Below, piece by piece: positions 1 to 8,762 of a DNA stretch of 64,000 nt; the stretch's first letter is position 1, and each line of letters starts with the position of its first letter. A program made the position numbers and the translations under genes. The notes under the pieces are model-generated. The model was not told the DNA's origin and searched no databases. It saw only the letters and a list, made by a program, of their open reading frames with translations. This DNA comes from Tunicatimonas pelagia (GTDB lineage: Bacteria > Bacteroidota > Bacteroidia > Cytophagales > Cyclobacteriaceae): the NCBI RefSeq assembly GCF_030506325.1, contig NZ_CP120683.1, positions 1,240,001-1,304,000 on the forward strand, written 5' to 3'.

Positions 1-996
1 GGTGTCGGTTTGTCCGCCTAAATACTGATAATGAGCGGCCATAGCAATCATAGCGGCATTGTCAGTGCAGTACTCAATTTTCGGAATGTACACCTGCCAT
101 TGTTTTTGCTGGGCTAATACCTTCAGTTGGTTTCGCAACCCTGAGTTAGCGGACACCCCTCCGGCAATAGCAATTTCACGAATACCCGTCTGGCTAACAG
201 CAGCTTCTACTTTTTCTAACAACATGCTAATGAGAGTAGCTTGTACGCTGGCGCATAAATCAGGTAGATTTTCTTCAACAAATCGCTCGTTTTGCTTAAT
301 CTGATCACGCAGAAAATAAAGCACGGCGGTTTTTATCCCACTAAATGAAAAATTTAGGTCAGGCATTGAAGTAATGGGAAAAGAAAATCGTTTAGGGTTT
401 CCTTGTTGGGCAATACGATCTAAATGAGGGCCACCCGGATAAGGCAACCCTAGCAACTTGGCAATCTTATCAAATGCCTCGCCTACCGCATCGTCCAGCG
501 TTTCACCAATGATTTCCATATCCAGATAATCGCGAACTACTACGAGCTGGGTATGACCTCCGCTTACCGTCAGACAGAGAAACGGAAACTGAGGTTGGGG
601 CGACTCAATGAAGTGCGCTAAAATATGAGCCTGCATATGGTTAACCGAAAGCAAAGGAATCTGTAAACCCCAAGCCAGCGATTTCACAAAAGAAGAGCCT
701 ACTAGTAATGCTCCTAACAAGCCTGGCCCCTGGGTGTAAGCCGCTGCGTTCAGCATAGTTTTTGTTATATTTGCATCCCGAAGGGCCTGATGTACTATTG
801 GAACAATATTTTGTTGGTGAGCCCGAGAAGCTAATTCCGGAACCACACCCCCGTAGTTTTCATGAACCGCTTGAGTAGCAACAATGTTACTAAGTATTTC
901 CCCGTTTTTACTAATAGCTGCTGAGGTCTCATCGCAAGATGATTCCACCGCCAGAATAATAGGGAAAGAGGGATCAGGTCTCGTACTTTTACGCAT
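1..996 (-). CDS. tsaD: tRNA N6-adenosine threonylcarbamoyltransferase TsaD, 3' end outside window
   Basis: The reverse strand is open from ATG at 996 to the window edge, so about 332 codons are visible and the C-terminus is missing. The translation carries the TsaD/Kae1 signatures: an N-terminal AVESSCDETS motif, the metal-binding HMQAH motif (His120 and His124), a VSGGHTQL segment, a DDAVGEAFDK segment and SFSGIKTA. TsaD transfers the threonylcarbamoyl group from TC-AMP to N6 of A37 in ANN-decoding tRNAs, working with TsaB and TsaE in the cytoplasm; it is nearly universal and usually essential. The gene is divergent from the tamB-like gene with about 80 bases between the starts. The visible length fits a family of about 335-340 residues, so only a few residues are likely lost at the edge. 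Confidence 0.96.
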   Translation of the reverse strand, partial: MRKSTRPDPSFPIILAVESSCDETSAAISKNGEILSNIVATQAVHENYGGVVPELASRAHQQNIVPIVHQALRDANITKTMLNAAAYTQGPGLLGALLVGSSFVKSLAWGLQIPLLSVNHMQAHILAHFIESPQPQFPFLCLTVSGGHTQLVVVRDYLDMEIIGETLDDAVGEAFDKIAKLLGLPYPGGPHLDRIAQQGNPKRFSFPITSMPDLNFSFSGIKTAVLYFLRDQIKQNERFVEENLPDLCASVQATLISMLLEKVEAAVSQTGIREIAIAGGVSANSGLRNQLKVLAQQKQWQVYIPKIEYCTDNAAMIAMAAHYQYLGGQTDT

Positions 997-1077
997 GATT
1001 TAATAAAAAAGAAGCAGTTGCGCGACGCATTTAGGGAGTAGAGTCTGCGTTGCAATATAGCAGAGTGCTAGTGTAAT

Positions 1078-4000
1078 TTGAAAGAAAAACATCCAAATAC
1101 CACCCGCAGTATTACTAAACGAATTGCTAAGCCAATCTTATGGCTGATGGCTATTCTTATTCTGCTATTTATTGCAGTGGTGGGTGCCGTACAAATCCCT
1201 CAGGTGCAAACCCAACTGGTGCAGTATCTAGCCAAAAGCATTACCGAACGAACGGGATTCTCTACTTCTATTGAAGGAGTACATATTAAGTGGTTTGACA
1301 CCGGAGTGCTAGATAGCGTTACGATCATGGACGATGAGAACCGCCCCATGATTATTGCCAACCACCTTACGGTAGATTTTGATATACGAACGATTGTTGA
1401 TGACGGCAATATTTTTATTGACGAAGCGCAGGTAAAAGGCGGAGTGCTCAATTTGCGAAAAGATGCAGCAGATGCTACGTTAAACATCACCCGCTTTATT
1501 GATACGGTCAAATCCATTATTCGTAAGCCGCGCAACCCAAAAGTACGCTCAACTCCTCCCTTATTTACCATTAGTGAAGTTAGCTTGGAGGAAGTAACCT
1601 TTCAATACCACGATGCTGGTGCGAACTTACTACCCGATCGATTCGACTATAATCACTTTACTGTATACGATATTTACGCTGATGCCTCTAACCTCCAGAT
1701 TGTAGCCGATACCCTACAGGTAGATATTCACCACATGCGGGGATACGAGCCTGACTACGACTTAACTATTGATGACTTTAGCGGATTCTACCGGTTTACT
1801 AACCACAGTATGCTGTTTCAAGATTTTGAACTGCACGCCGGTAACTCAGTACTGCGCGACTCACTCGTCTTCAATTACCGTACTAAAGCCAGTCTGGGCT
1901 ATTTCAATGACAGTGTAACCTTAGTGGCCAATATTAAAGACTCTGAGCTACATGCGGAAGACTTGGCTCGCTTTGCCCCTACGCTACTGGGGTACGATGA
2001 TGCCTATCGGGTATCGGGATACTTCAACGGGCAGGTTAGTGATTTTACCTTAAGCGATATGACCTTCTCGTTTGGTAATACCAGCCAGTTAGTGGGAAAA
2101 GTGAGCTTTGACGGTTTGCCCGAAACCAAAGAAGCCTTTACTGATTTACAGCTCAAAAACTCACGGGTAAGTGCTGCCGACCTCCGACAGTACGTAAATA
2201 ACGAAAAAGCCTATCGCACCATAGAGAAATTCGGTACGGTTGATTTTAATGCTGAGTTTTTAGGCTTTCCTGACGACTTTGTGGCTAACGGACAGTTTAC
2301 TACTCGCTTAGGTGGCATTGAGTCGGATATCAATCTTAAGTTGGAAGACACTCCGATTTATTCGGGAAGCTTATCATTGCAAGATTTTGATTTAGGCACT
2401 TTAACTGATGAACCGGAGCTGCTCCAGCGAACTAGTTTTCAAGGGTACATTGAAGGAGAAGGAATTACGGTGGAAGCCGCTCGCTTTAACTTAGCAGCTG
2501 AGTTCGACTACCTTGGCCTCAATCAGTATACCTATCAAAACATCACCACCGACGCCCGGCTGGCTCGATCTTTCTTCGAGGGAAAACTTACCATTGATGA
2601 CCCTAACCTACGCTTCACTGCCGATGGAACGCTAGATTTTAGAGAAGGAGAAGAGCGTATTAAGCTAGCGGCTAAATTGGATACCGCCTTCTTCCATGAA
2701 TTGAACCTATCGGACAAATATCTGTTTTTGAGCACACAAATTGATGCCGACACCCGCGGGCTAAAAGTAGACGATCTGAGCGGGCGAGCGGCCTTCGACG
2801 ATCTGTACATTGCTTACGATGATCGCCAGCTATTCATTGACTCGCTTCGGTTCCAGTCGGATTTTGATAGTCTTTCTCGTCAGGTGAAAGTACAGACCGA
2901 GCGCGTTAAGGCCGAACTTGTTGGTAACTTCAAATTTACTACCCTAGTAAGCGATATTCAGAAGTTGGCTAAAGAATATCAACTAATCTTCAGAAATGAT
3001 AGAGAAGAACTTAATAAATATTACGCCACTCGTCAAGTAGACTCCATTCAGCATTACCAAGACCAGTCCTACGAAATTTCCTATCGAGTGGAGCTTAAAA
3101 ATGCTAATCCCTTGTTACAAATGTTTGTCCCAGAGGTAGTTCTATCGCAAAACTTTGAGGCCAACGGGCGGCTTACGGGGGGCTACACCAATATTTTTAG
3201 CGTTCATTCTACCTTTGACACCTTGCAGTTCCGAGATCATTATTTCTATGATAATAGTATAGAATTCACCACCTCTAAAATAGTAGATAGCACCAGTGTA
3301 TTAGCGATGCTTTACATGGAGTCGGCTCAGCAGAATATTGCTACTAGCAACCTGCAGGCACCTATGGAAGATTTATCAATCGAGGCAATTTGGAGCGGCG
3401 ACCATATTGACTTTCAGCAGTACATCCGGCGTCAGGGTACTGATAACTACGCTAACTTACTCGGAGAAGTAGAATTCTTGAACGACAGTACACTTATTCG
3501 TTTCCAACCTTCCAACTTACAGGTGCTAGATCAGCGTTGGGAGTTTTCGCCCCAAAATCAAATCTTAATCTCTAATCAGGAAATAATTTTTGATCAGTTT
3601 AAAGTGTTTAGCGGTACAGACGACGTTCAGCAAGAAATATCAGCCATTGGCACGCTCTCTACTGATCCGAATAAGCAGTTAACCGTCAATATCAATCGCT
3701 TTCAGATAGCGAACCTCAGTCCTATTTTGGAGGAAGAGTACGAAGGGGAAATTAACGGGTTTGTAGACCTGAGGGGAATGCTCACTAACCCGGCTGACAC
3801 ACTGCAAAGTCTGATTTTAGATAGCGAGATTGCGGTGAACGACTTCACGATTAACGCATTTGAGGTAGGTAACATTATTGGGTTAGCCAAGTGGAATAAT
3901 CAGCGGCAAAACCTCAACTTAAACGTAATGGTAAACCGCGATGGGCAGCGTATAATTTCTATTAATGGTGAGTACGATCCTAAACAGGAGGAAGATCAGC

Positions 4001-5721
4001 TAGACCTGAAAGCAAACCTTCGGGGAGCATCTATCACAATTGCTGAGCCCTACGTTGATGATTTTTTCACCGAACTAGAAGGCAATGTAAACGGTACAAT
4101 TGATATTACTGGTCGCCTAAACTATCCTATTTTACGAGGTAACGGTACGCTGGCCGATGGGCACATCAGAATTAACTACCTAAACACCCGCTATAATTTT
4201 GATGGAGGCGTATTCTTTGATGCTAATACTATTGGGGTAGAAGACCTTGTTCTTCAAGATGAGCGGAAGCAAACGGCCACCTTCAACGGTGGTATTTTTC
4301 ACGATGGGTTTCGCGACTTTGTACTTGACCTCAATGGTTCACTTAGTAATGTGGCGGTGCTAAATACTACGCTGCAAGATAACGACATGTTCTACGGAAG
4401 AGGCTACGCGACCGGAACTGTCTCCTTGTTAGGGGCCATTGATAATCTGGATATTACCGCCCGGGCTAAGACTGAGAAGGGAACCAAGATATACATCCCG
4501 GTGGGTGGTATTGAAGGGGTAGAGCAATCTGACTTTATCAAGTTTGTAAAGACTGACTCACTACTTGCAGCGGAGAGCAAAATTGATAAAGTGAGCCTCA
4601 CTGGCTTAAACCTAGACTTGGATATTGAAGTAACCCCCGATGCCTACGGTGAAATTATCTTTGATGTGAAAACCGGCGATATTATCCGAGGGAGAGGCCA
4701 AGGGCAAATGCAAATGCTTATCAGCTCTCAGGGCGACTTCACTATGTTTGGTGACCTGCGATTTGTAGAAGGTGGGTACAATTTTACGCTTTACAATATC
4801 ATCAACAAGGAGTTTAATATTGAGCCAGGAAGTAGCATCGCTTGGTTGGGTGATCCCTACGGCGGGGTACTCGATATTCAGGCTACTTACGCTCAAGTAG
4901 CTTCTTTAGCTCCGTTAGTTGTTGATCCTAACCAGCGTGATAATGATGAAGTACGGCGTAAATATCCTACCGAGGTTGCGTTGGAGCTCACCGGCGACTT
5001 AATGTCGCCCGACATCGACTTTGATATCAATATCCTTAACTATCCTCAAAATAACCTATGGTTGAGAACGGCGGTAGAAACCTTGAATAATACCGTAGCT
5101 TACGATCAGGAAGAACTTAATCGGCAAGTATTTAGCCTTATTGTGTTGCGCCAGTTTTCGGAACAAGGCTCGTTTGATGTGGGTGGCTCAGTAGGAAGTA
5201 GTGTGAGCGAGCTACTCTCCAACCAATTTAGCTACTGGCTCAGTCAGGTAGACGAAAACCTAGAGATAGATGTAGATTTAGGAAGCTTTGATAACGATCG
5301 ATTTAATACCTTTCAACTCCGGCTTTCGTACTCCTTTTTAGAGGGCAGGCTACGAGTAACCCGCGACGGTGGGTTCACCGACCTAAATAATAATGCTAAT
5401 GCAGCAACAGTCATTGGCGATGTAAGCGTAGAATACCTACTGACCGATGATGGTCGCTACCGGGTAAAGATGTATAACCGTAATAATTTTAACTCCCTCA
5501 CCAATCCGCTTAATCAGGACTTTAATACCACCCAAGGCATTAGCCTGATGTACATTCAAAGCTTCGATAAAGTGCGTGATTTACTCACCAGTACGCGCAA
5601 CCGCGTTATTCAGGAACGTAAGGACGATTCTCAGGTAGATAAAGGGGATGCGCCCAAGCCACTGAGCCAATCGACAGAAAAAGCCACTGAGCCTGAGCTA
5701 CGCAAAACCCTGCCCAAATAA
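1078..5721 (+). CDS. TamB-like translocation/assembly module protein (DUF490 C-terminus), 1547 aa
   Basis: A very long envelope protein. An N-terminal cationic stretch precedes one hydrophobic helix (about residues 17-40) that should anchor it in the inner membrane. Most of the length is a beta-rich repeated fold rich in D, N and aromatic residues, typical of the periplasm-spanning AsmA/TamB tube. The last 350 residues match the TamB/DUF490 domain, ending in alternating beta strands such as FQLRLSYSF. TamB-type proteins link the inner membrane to the outer membrane and help outer-membrane biogenesis, probably by lipid transport. The only start that keeps the basic N-terminus and whole helix is TTG at 1078; a stop lies in frame just upstream, and the next in-frame ATG, at 1147, cuts into the helix. 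The stop codon directly abuts the convergent rhodanese gene. No tamA is visible in the window. Confidence 0.9.
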   Translation: MKEKHPNTTRSITKRIAKPILWLMAILILLFIAVVGAVQIPQVQTQLVQYLAKSITERTGFSTSIEGVHIKWFDTGVLDSVTIMDDENRPMIIANHLTVDFDIRTIVDDGNIFIDEAQVKGGVLNLRKDAADATLNITRFIDTVKSIIRKPRNPKVRSTPPLFTISEVSLEEVTFQYHDAGANLLPDRFDYNHFTVYDIYADASNLQIVADTLQVDIHHMRGYEPDYDLTIDDFSGFYRFTNHSMLFQDFELHAGNSVLRDSLVFNYRTKASLGYFNDSVTLVANIKDSELHAEDLARFAPTLLGYDDAYRVSGYFNGQVSDFTLSDMTFSFGNTSQLVGKVSFDGLPETKEAFTDLQLKNSRVSAADLRQYVNNEKAYRTIEKFGTVDFNAEFLGFPDDFVANGQFTTRLGGIESDINLKLEDTPIYSGSLSLQDFDLGTLTDEPELLQRTSFQGYIEGEGITVEAARFNLAAEFDYLGLNQYTYQNITTDARLARSFFEGKLTIDDPNLRFTADGTLDFREGEERIKLAAKLDTAFFHELNLSDKYLFLSTQIDADTRGLKVDDLSGRAAFDDLYIAYDDRQLFIDSLRFQSDFDSLSRQVKVQTERVKAELVGNFKFTTLVSDIQKLAKEYQLIFRNDREELNKYYATRQVDSIQHYQDQSYEISYRVELKNANPLLQMFVPEVVLSQNFEANGRLTGGYTNIFSVHSTFDTLQFRDHYFYDNSIEFTTSKIVDSTSVLAMLYMESAQQNIATSNLQAPMEDLSIEAIWSGDHIDFQQYIRRQGTDNYANLLGEVEFLNDSTLIRFQPSNLQVLDQRWEFSPQNQILISNQEIIFDQFKVFSGTDDVQQEISAIGTLSTDPNKQLTVNINRFQIANLSPILEEEYEGEINGFVDLRGMLTNPADTLQSLILDSEIAVNDFTINAFEVGNIIGLAKWNNQRQNLNLNVMVNRDGQRIISINGEYDPKQEEDQLDLKANLRGASITIAEPYVDDFFTELEGNVNGTIDITGRLNYPILRGNGTLADGHIRINYLNTRYNFDGGVFFDANTIGVEDLVLQDERKQTATFNGGIFHDGFRDFVLDLNGSLSNVAVLNTTLQDNDMFYGRGYATGTVSLLGAIDNLDITARAKTEKGTKIYIPVGGIEGVEQSDFIKFVKTDSLLAAESKIDKVSLTGLNLDLDIEVTPDAYGEIIFDVKTGDIIRGRGQGQMQMLISSQGDFTMFGDLRFVEGGYNFTLYNIINKEFNIEPGSSIAWLGDPYGGVLDIQATYAQVASLAPLVVDPNQRDNDEVRRKYPTEVALELTGDLMSPDIDFDINILNYPQNNLWLRTAVETLNNTVAYDQEELNRQVFSLIVLRQFSEQGSFDVGGSVGSSVSELLSNQFSYWLSQVDENLEIDVDLGSFDNDRFNTFQLRLSYSFLEGRLRVTRDGGFTDLNNNANAATVIGDVSVEYLLTDDGRYRVKMYNRNNFNSLTNPLNQDFNTTQGISLMYIQSFDKVRDLLTSTRNRVIQERKDDSQVDKGDAPKPLSQSTEKATEPELRKTLPK

Positions 5722-6024
5722 CTATTGGTTTTCCATAGCCTGATAGGCCAAAATCCCCCCCTTCAGATTATAGAGATTATCAAAGTTATGATTGTTTTCC
5801 AAGTACTTTACGGCATTGGCACTGCGGCTGCCGCTGCGGCACTGCATAATCACTTTTTGGTCTTTTTTCACCTCATCTACGTGCTCTGGCAACTGCCCTA
5901 ACGGAATCAGCTCTCCCCCCAGGTTGGCCTCTTCGTACTCGTGCGGTTCCCGTACATCAATCAGTTGAAACTCCTCGCCCGCTTCCTGCATAGCTTTAAG
6001 TTCTTCTACGGTAATTTCTTTCAT
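5722..6024 (-). CDS. rhodanese-like domain protein, 100 aa
   Basis: A single rhodanese domain and nothing else. The LIDVREPHEY motif lies at about residues 21-30 and the active loop is QCRSGSRS with catalytic Cys62 followed by Arg63. Single-domain rhodaneses carry a persulfide on this cysteine and pass sulfane sulfur to an acceptor; the physiological partner cannot be told from sequence. It lies tail to tail with the tamB-like gene with no base between the stops and is divergent from the osmC-metZ pair. A sulfur-handling role fits the nearby OsmC, metZ and sulfite reductase genes, but that is inference from context. Confidence 0.93.
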   Translation of the reverse strand: MKEITVEELKAMQEAGEEFQLIDVREPHEYEEANLGGELIPLGQLPEHVDEVKKDQKVIMQCRSGSRSANAVKYLENNHNFDNLYNLKGGILAYQAMENQ

Positions 6025-6100
6025 ATTCGTTTTCGTTTTGCGATGATTACTGCTAATTTGGCTACCAATTTTTCAAAAATTTTACCAATAACCAACCCGA

Positions 6101-6523
6101 ATGCAAATAAAAATAAAGCGACTGAATGATGCCACTCATTTAGAAGCATCCAATGAAGACGGTCTTACCCTGCAAATGGATGGTTCACCCGACGTAGGGG
6201 GAAAAGATCTGGCGATGCGCCCCATGCAAGTGTTGCTTTCATCGCTGGGGGGCTGTAGCGCCATGGATGTTATCAGCATTCTGAATAAACAACGACAACC
6301 GCTGGATGACATCCAATTTACGTTAGACGGAACACGCGAAGAGGGTAAGGTACCGGCAGTATTCACCAAAATTCATATTACTTACGACTTATACGGCAAC
6401 CTGGATGAAGATAAAGTAAAACGCGCAATAGACCTTTCAATGCAACAGTATTGTTCAGTGACTAAAATGCTGGAAAAAACAGCGAAGATTACGTACTCAT
6501 TCAAGATTCACCCCAGTTCCTAA
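6101..6523 (+). CDS. OsmC family protein (peroxide/thiol reductase type), 140 aa
   Basis: Small alpha/beta OsmC-like protein. The two conserved redox cysteines are visible as GGCSAMDV (Cys52) and QYCSVTKM (Cys118), together with the typical PMQVLLSSLGGC helix. Family members reduce organic hydroperoxides or act as thiol-dependent redox proteins in the cytoplasm. The chosen ATG at 6101 gives the usual family length; an overlapping reading frame upstream has no family resemblance. The stop is six bases before the metZ start, so the two are probably co-transcribed. Grouping with the divergent rhodanese suggests a thiol and sulfur redox theme. Confidence 0.92.
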   Translation: MQIKIKRLNDATHLEASNEDGLTLQMDGSPDVGGKDLAMRPMQVLLSSLGGCSAMDVISILNKQRQPLDDIQFTLDGTREEGKVPAVFTKIHITYDLYGNLDEDKVKRAIDLSMQQYCSVTKMLEKTAKITYSFKIHPSS

Positions 6524-6529
6524 GTTCAT

Positions 6530-7714
6530 ATGTCTAGTAAGAAATATCATTTCGAGACCAACGCTATTCGTACGCAGACGGAGCGTAGTCAGCACCGAGA
6601 GCACAGTGTACCCATTTTCGCTACCTCTAGCTTTGTGTTCGATGATGCCGAGCAGGCTCGCGCTTTGTTTGCCAACGAACTGGACGGAAATATCTATTCC
6701 CGCTTTTCTAATCCCAACAACGATGAGTTTATCCAGAAGCTCTGTTTGCTAGAAAATACCGAAGCCGGAATTGCCACCGCCTCGGGGATGGCTGCCATGT
6801 TTATCAGCATTGCCTCCTTTCTGAAAGCCGGTGATCACATAGTAGCTTCTCGTTCTTTATTTGGTTCCACCCATCAGATTCTGACCGGCTTACTTCCGAG
6901 ATGGAATATCAGCCACACCTACGTGGATATTCAGGCTGATCTAAGTACGTGGGAAGAGGCTATTCAGCCTACTACTAAAATGATTTTCGTGGAAACCCCT
7001 TCTAATCCGGGGTTAGATTTACTGGATTTAGAGGCACTAGGAAAGTTAGCCAAACAGCACGGATTACTCTTTAACGTTGACAACTGCTTTGCCACTCCTT
7101 ACCTGCAAAACCCAGCCGATTGGGGAGCTGATCTGGTAACGCATTCAGCTACTAAATTTATTGATGGGCAGGGACGTGCCATTGGCGGAGCCGTCTTAGG
7201 CAAAAAAGAAGCGATTGATGAGGTACGCTTTCTGGCTCGGCATACCGGACCGGCTATGTCGCCCTTTCACGGCTGGATTTTGTCTAAGAGCTTAGAAACA
7301 CTCTCGGTACGCATGGAGCGGCACTGCCAGAGTGCGCTGCATTTAGCCCAATTTCTGGAAGAACAACCTGAGGTAGTTAGTGTGAAGTATCCCTTTCTAC
7401 CCTCGCACCCGCAGTACGAATTAGCCCAACGCCAAATGCGGATGGGCGGCGGAATGCTCACCTTTGAATTGAAGGGCGGATTAGACCGGGGCAAGCGATT
7501 TCTGAATGCACTAGAAATGCTATCGTTCACCGCCAACTTAGGCGACTCCCGAAGTATCTGTACCCATCCAGCTTCAACTACGCATTCTAAACTATCGGAA
7601 GAGGAGCAGGCTCGCGTAGGTATTACTCCCGGTTTAATTCGGGTTTCGGTAGGTTTAGAACACCCGGAAGATATTCAAAGTGATATCCTTCAGGCAATTG
7701 ATAGAAGCAAGTAA
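6530..7714 (+). CDS. metZ: O-succinylhomoserine sulfhydrylase, 394 aa
   Basis: PLP-dependent enzyme of the Cys/Met metabolism (gamma family) fold. The PLP-binding lysine lies in HSATKFIDGQGR (Lys209), the cofactor-pairing aspartate is in VDNCFATP (Asp184), and the glycine-rich ASGMAAM loop is near residue 86. MetZ joins O-succinylhomoserine with sulfide to give homocysteine, so it draws on the sulfide made by the sulfite reductase encoded a few kb away. Length and the SRFSNPNNDEF segment fit MetZ better than cystathionine gamma-synthase or lyase, although O-acetylhomoserine use cannot be excluded. It sits six bases after osmC. Confidence 0.93.
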   Translation: MSSKKYHFETNAIRTQTERSQHREHSVPIFATSSFVFDDAEQARALFANELDGNIYSRFSNPNNDEFIQKLCLLENTEAGIATASGMAAMFISIASFLKAGDHIVASRSLFGSTHQILTGLLPRWNISHTYVDIQADLSTWEEAIQPTTKMIFVETPSNPGLDLLDLEALGKLAKQHGLLFNVDNCFATPYLQNPADWGADLVTHSATKFIDGQGRAIGGAVLGKKEAIDEVRFLARHTGPAMSPFHGWILSKSLETLSVRMERHCQSALHLAQFLEEQPEVVSVKYPFLPSHPQYELAQRQMRMGGGMLTFELKGGLDRGKRFLNALEMLSFTANLGDSRSICTHPASTTHSKLSEEEQARVGITPGLIRVSVGLEHPEDIQSDILQAIDRSK

Positions 7715-7976
7715 TATGGAAGGTTCAATTGTTCGATTGCTGATTGATTTGTTAGTCTACAGTCCACGATCCACAGTCTACGATTATTATTCGCTCACTA
7801 TTAGTTCGATGGCTCGATTGCTGACTGGTTAAATGATTATTGATCACTGCTTTCAACTTTCCATTATCCATTTTCCACTGTATTGCTCCCAGCCCCTCGC
7901 CAACTGTTCATCACTCATTATCAATTTTCAATTCCAATTTCTAGTCTTCCAACTTTACATTATCACCTGTCAACTA
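7715..7976. other. intergenic region with degenerate simple-motif repeats
   Basis: 262 bases between the convergent metZ and siroheme methyltransferase genes. No supportable ORF. It is built of near-repeats: TTCGATTGCTGATTGATT and TCGATTGCTGACTGG, the AGTCTACAGTCCACGATCC type at 7754-7783, and several CCATTATCCATTTTCC and CATCACTCATTATCAATT stretches. The ACAGTC motif family recurs at 61684-61727. No clear terminator hairpin was seen. Confidence 0.6.
7754..7783. repeat. AGTCTACAGTCCACG-type short dispersed repeat
   Basis: Two interleaved copies of a motif close to AGTCyACrGTC/CCACGA within 30 bases. The same word (AGTCCACAGTC) appears several times at 61684-61727, also between genes. Such low-complexity intergenic words recur in Cytophagales genomes; no function is evident from the sequence. 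Confidence 0.5.
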
Positions 7977-8762
7977 TTAAGCGTATTGCACAGCTTCTTT
8001 CACCCAAACGGGTACTTTATGCTCTCGCACTACTTCTCCAATTACAATGATGGCTGGAGCCTGCAACCCCTCTTCAGCAGCCATTTCGGTCATAGTGCTT
8101 ACGGTAGCTATTCCTACTTTTTCTTCGGGCAAAGAACCATTTTGAATGATGGCTACGGGAGTATCACACTGTCCGTAGGTTTCAAAGATTGATTGAATTT
8201 TACTTAGTTGGCGCATTCCCATTAGAATTACTACCGTAGCGGTAGATTGAGCCGCCAACGCTACATCCTGCGATAACGAGCCGCGACGGGTGGTTCCGGT
8301 AATGACCCAGAAGCTCTCGCTCACTCCTCGCCGGGTGAGCGGAATAGATTGCAGAGCCGGAACCGAGTAGAAGGAACTGATACCCGGCACCACCGAAACG
8401 GTTATATCATACGATTCAGCGTAGGTTTGTTCTTCATGTCCTCGTCCAAAAATATAGGGGTCACCACCCTTCAACCGCACTACGTGGCCATAGTGGCGCG
8501 CACAGTGAACGATCAGCTCGTTGATTTCTTCTTGAGATTTGTATTTTCCGCCGCCTCGTTTTCCTACGTAAATTCTCGGAACGTTCGGTCGAACGTACCT
8601 TAACAATTCTTCATTCGCTAAGGCATCGTACAGTACAATATCAGCTTCCTGCAAAGCCCGCGTTCCCTTGAGTGTAATTAACTCTGGGTCACCCGGCCCG
8701 GCTCCTACTAATGTGAGCCGAGGTATTTTATTTACTGTAGCCGTTAATAATACTTTGCTCAT
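7977..8762 (-). CDS. cobA: uroporphyrinogen-III C-methyltransferase, 261 aa
   Basis: SAM-dependent tetrapyrrole methyltransferase. Near residue 16 is the family N-terminus LVGAGPGDPELITLKG, followed by VRLKGGDPYIFGRG at about residues 96-109 and VVPGISSFYSVPA; all are hallmark SUMT motifs. It methylates uroporphyrinogen III at C2 and C7 to precorrin-2, the first step to siroheme. Its start overlaps the end of the sulfite reductase gene by four bases, so the pair is probably translationally coupled, and siroheme is the prosthetic group of that reductase. The length fits a stand-alone SUMT, not the CysG fusion; the dehydrogenase/chelatase part is not in this window. Confidence 0.94.
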   Translation of the reverse strand: MSKVLLTATVNKIPRLTLVGAGPGDPELITLKGTRALQEADIVLYDALANEELLRYVRPNVPRIYVGKRGGGKYKSQEEINELIVHCARHYGHVVRLKGGDPYIFGRGHEEQTYAESYDITVSVVPGISSFYSVPALQSIPLTRRGVSESFWVITGTTRRGSLSQDVALAAQSTATVVILMGMRQLSKIQSIFETYGQCDTPVAIIQNGSLPEEKVGIATVSTMTEMAAEEGLQAPAIIVIGEVVREHKVPVWVKEAVQYA

